From Candidatus Aenigmatarchaeota archaeon (lineage in GTDB: Archaea > Aenigmatarchaeota > Aenigmatarchaeia > CG10238-14 > SCSR01): DNA of 42,056 nucleotides. The notes beneath the pieces are model-generated. The model saw only the letters and a list, made by a program, of their open reading frames with translations, was not told the origin of the DNA and did not search any database. The position numbers were made by a program, and so were the translations under genes. The DNA lies in NCBI GenBank assembly GCA_018304615.1, contig JAGVVV010000014.1, positions 1 through 42,056 of the forward strand. The letters are read 5' to 3'. Numbering within the stretch: position 1 is the stretch's first letter; every line of letters starts with the position of its first letter. Below, piece after piece: positions 40,399-42,056 of this stretch.

Positions 40399-41303
40399 TT
40401 GAGATAACTTTTCTTGGGACAGTGTCTGGAGTTCCGACGAGAGATAGAAACCATCCAGCCATTGCTTTAGAATACTACGGTGAAGGAAAAGACACCCTGC
40501 TTTTCGATTGTGGTGAGGGAACCCAGAAACAACTAATGATATCTGGGATAAGTTTCATGAGGATAAATAAAATCTTCATCACGCACTGGCACGCAGACCA
40601 TTTTGCAGGATTGATTCCTATGATTCAGACAATGAATTTGGAAAAGAGAAAACATGATCTGAAAATTTTCGGACCGGAGGCTGAAAGATTCGTGGAAGAC
40701 ATAATAGATCTTGGGTACTTCGGTTTGAGATTTCCTGTTGAAGCAATCAACGTTCCATTCGAAGGAAGTGAAGTGACTTTGATCGATGAAACTGAGGATT
40801 ATCAAATATTTTCTTCTCCCATGCTTCATACAGTTCCGACTACTGCTTTCTGCTTTCAGGAGAAGACAAAATGGAGTGTGGATACAAAGAAACTGAAGGA
40901 GATGGGGATTAAAACAGGTTTCTGGCTGAAGAAGTTGAAGAAAGACGGGAAGGCAGAATACAAGGGAAAGATGATTAAACTGGAAGATGTTTCTGTCCCC
41001 AAATCAGGATTGAAAGTGGTTTATTCAGGGGATACGAAACCGAATGAGAACATGCTCAAGCTGGCAAAGGATGCCGATTTGCTCATTCATGATGGCACTT
41101 TTCTAGAAGAAGATGAGAACAAAGGGCATACGGACGTGAAAGCGGCTGCAAAGTTGGCGAAAAAGGCGAATGTCAAGGAATTGATTCTCACACATTTCAG
41201 CAGAAGGTATACTGATTTGAAGGAACTTGATGAAGAAGCAAAAAAATATTTCAAGAACACTAAGCTTGCCCATGACTTCATGAAAGTGAAATTGAAAAGC
41301 TAG
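40395..41303 (+). CDS. rnz: Ribonuclease Z (tRNase Z)
   Basis: 302 residues, short-form tRNase Z. The metallo-beta-lactamase zinc motif is THWHADHFAG (HxHxDH), with further metal ligands in PMLHTVPTTAF, VYSGDTKPN and LTHFSRRYTDL. The exosite arm is in the middle (KTGFWLKKLKKDGKAEYKGKMI). It removes tRNA 3' trailers before CCA addition. It is co-transcribed with cca, and its stop codon abuts the convergent tRNA-Arg gene with no spacer. Confidence 0.95.
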   Translation: MIEITFLGTVSGVPTRDRNHPAIALEYYGEGKDTLLFDCGEGTQKQLMISGISFMRINKIFITHWHADHFAGLIPMIQTMNLEKRKHDLKIFGPEAERFVEDIIDLGYFGLRFPVEAINVPFEGSEVTLIDETEDYQIFSSPMLHTVPTTAFCFQEKTKWSVDTKKLKEMGIKTGFWLKKLKKDGKAEYKGKMIKLEDVSVPKSGLKVVYSGDTKPNENMLKLAKDADLLIHDGTFLEEDENKGHTDVKAAAKLAKKANVKELILTHFSRRYTDLKELDEEAKKYFKNTKLAHDFMKVKLKS

Positions 41304-41377
41304 TGTCCCCACTGGGATTTGAACCCAGATTAAAAGGTCCGCAACCTCTCGTTCTATCCAAGTTGAACTATGGGGAC
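41304..41377 (-). tRNA. tRNA-Arg(GCG), no intron
   Basis: Acceptor GTCCCCA/TGGGGAC, D stem GTTC/GAAC, anticodon arm AGAGG-TTGCGGA-CCTTT with anticodon GCG, T stem CTGGG/CCCAG with TTCAAAT, discriminator A. CCA is not encoded. The 3' end abuts the rnz stop codon. A TATA-like GTTTATAAC lies about 27 bp upstream (41399-41407). Confidence 0.96.
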
Positions 41378-41429
41378 GAGTAATCTATAAAAAGTATTAG
41401 TTATAAACTAAATAATCTAAAGTGATTGA

Positions 41430-41591
41430 ATGGGAATGAAGTGCACTTCATGCAGAACAAACATCTTGGCTAAGGATAATTTTGTCAAGTTTCTGTGTCC
41501 TGATTGCGGAAAGAACGAGATAGTTAGATGTAAGAACTGCAAGGACCTCAGCAACAAATACAATTGCACGTGCGGTTTTGTCGGTCCCTGA
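41430..41591 (+). CDS. Zinc-finger protein, DUF1610 / HVO_2753-like (53 aa)
   Basis: 53 residues with four zinc knuckles: CTSC (5-8), CPDC (23-26), CKNC (34-37) and CTC (46-48). They form two zinc ribbons. The family (COG2888-type, small RNA-binding zinc proteins) is conserved in archaea directly upstream of EF-1beta, as here (16 bp away). AGTGATTGA precedes ATG. Its role is thought to be RNA- or translation-linked; the exact function is open. Confidence 0.88.
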   Translation: MGMKCTSCRTNILAKDNFVKFLCPDCGKNEIVRCKNCKDLSNKYNCTCGFVGP

Positions 41592-41606
41592 TTTTGAGGT
41601 TGTCAA

Positions 41607-41867
41607 ATGACAGACGTGATAGTTTCATTCAAAGTCATGCCTAGGGACACTGATGTAAATCTTGACGATTTAGAGAACAAGATCAAGAGTTCTATCTCTC
41701 CGGAGAGGATGGAGAGGCATCCGATTGCTTTTGGAATAGTAGCTATTCATGTAACCAAACTTGTTCCTGACGAGGGCGGAGGCCTAGTTGACAAGATAGA
41801 AGACAAACTAAGAGCAATACCAGAAGTCGGTGAAATCGAAGTCATCGAGGTAACCAGATCACTGTAA
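41607..41867 (+). CDS. ef1b: Elongation factor 1-beta
   Basis: An 86-residue archaeal aEF-1beta, the nucleotide-exchange factor for EF-1A. It has the ferredoxin-like fold with VIVSFKVMPRDTDVNLD at the start, PIAFGIVAIHVTKLVPDEGG in the middle and VGEIEVIEVTRSL at the end. Complete. A GAGGTTGTC ribosome-binding site is about 6 bases from ATG. Confidence 0.97.
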   Translation: MTDVIVSFKVMPRDTDVNLDDLENKIKSSISPERMERHPIAFGIVAIHVTKLVPDEGGGLVDKIEDKLRAIPEVGEIEVIEVTRSL

Positions 41868-41898
41868 ACTTTTATTAACCAAATCACTAATTCTACTT

Positions 41899-42056
41899 AT
41901 GGCCAGACGCAACTTGAAGATGGTTTTTTTCTGGATTATCGGTTCGTTAAGCATACTCGTCGGAGCGATGATTGCCGGAAATGTCGAGAGGACTCTCGGC
42001 ACAGACGATCAGAGTTTTGCCGCGGCTGTGTTCATAGCTTTCATCCTGATAATGCT
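41899..42056 (+). CDS. Membrane protein, truncated by the window end
   Basis: The first 52 residues: a basic start (MARRNLKM), a hydrophobic helix (residues 9-26), a polar loop (NVERTLGTDDQS), and the start of a second helix. The gene runs off the window. A TATA-like TTTATTAACC is at 41871-41880. No family is recognised. Confidence 0.6.
   Translation, partial: MARRNLKMVFFWIIGSLSILVGAMIAGNVERTLGTDDQSFAAAVFIAFILIM

Overview
The window comes from an archaeal chromosome. Evidence: split archaeal RNA polymerase genes in the order rpoH-rpoB''-rpoB'-rpoA'-rpoA'', followed by L30e, NusA, S12, S7, EF-2, EF-1A and S10; TATA boxes about 26 bp upstream of RNA genes and short-leader mRNAs; GGTGA-type Shine-Dalgarno motifs; tRNA introns with bulge-helix-bulge (BHB) splice motifs; an archaeal ThrRS editing domain, class I CCA-adding enzyme and EF-1beta. 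A bacterial-type MetK, compact gene spacing and many tiny zinc-ribbon genes would fit a DPANN-like lineage. That placement is inference, not proof.

Layout. 1-3300 is a loose region of tiny zinc ribbons, small winged-helix regulators, pterin carbinolamine dehydratase, and one larger coiled-coil/winged-helix/PD-(D/E)XK protein preceded by an AT-rich tract and five GTGAGAGT-like repeats. 3354-8268 holds methionine aminopeptidase, a DUF4382-like surface protein paired with a rhomboid protease, an adenosine-type deaminase and MetK. 8304-13588 (minus strand) encodes DNA polymerase B, an OGG-type glycosylase, a CMP-kinase-like protein and CTP synthase. 13635-27577 (minus strand) is the S10/EF-1A/EF-2/S7/S12/NusA/L30e/RNA polymerase block, interrupted by a DMT transporter and a small divergent membrane protein. 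27738-28167 carries tRNA-Asp, 5S rRNA and tRNA-Tyr. 28207-33341 holds a surface protein, nitroreductase, zinc ribbon, DNA ligase and a TrmB regulator. 33338-36290 holds ThrRS, tRNA-Gln and PyrB. 36367-41377 is mostly tRNA maturation (methyltransferase, Elp3, CCA-adding enzyme, tRNase Z, tRNA-Arg). The window ends with a zinc ribbon, EF-1beta and a membrane protein that runs off the edge.

Most notable: (1) rpoB' is broken into two frames at a point where about 15 conserved residues are missing and an 8-bp sequence (CAGAAACT) fits both flanks, as if a 53-bp deletion had occurred between direct repeats; (2) three of the four tRNA genes have introns, two of them at non-canonical positions (29/30 and 59/60) with excellent BHB folds; (3) a recurrent GGTGTC-N3-start element lies close to predicted transcription starts, including two cases where the start would be AUA and one upstream of a possible rpoH leader peptide; (4) a surface protein carries the same domain on both sides of its membrane helix; (5) S12 has an altered decoding loop; (6) the CMP-kinase-like protein lacks the Walker A lysine.
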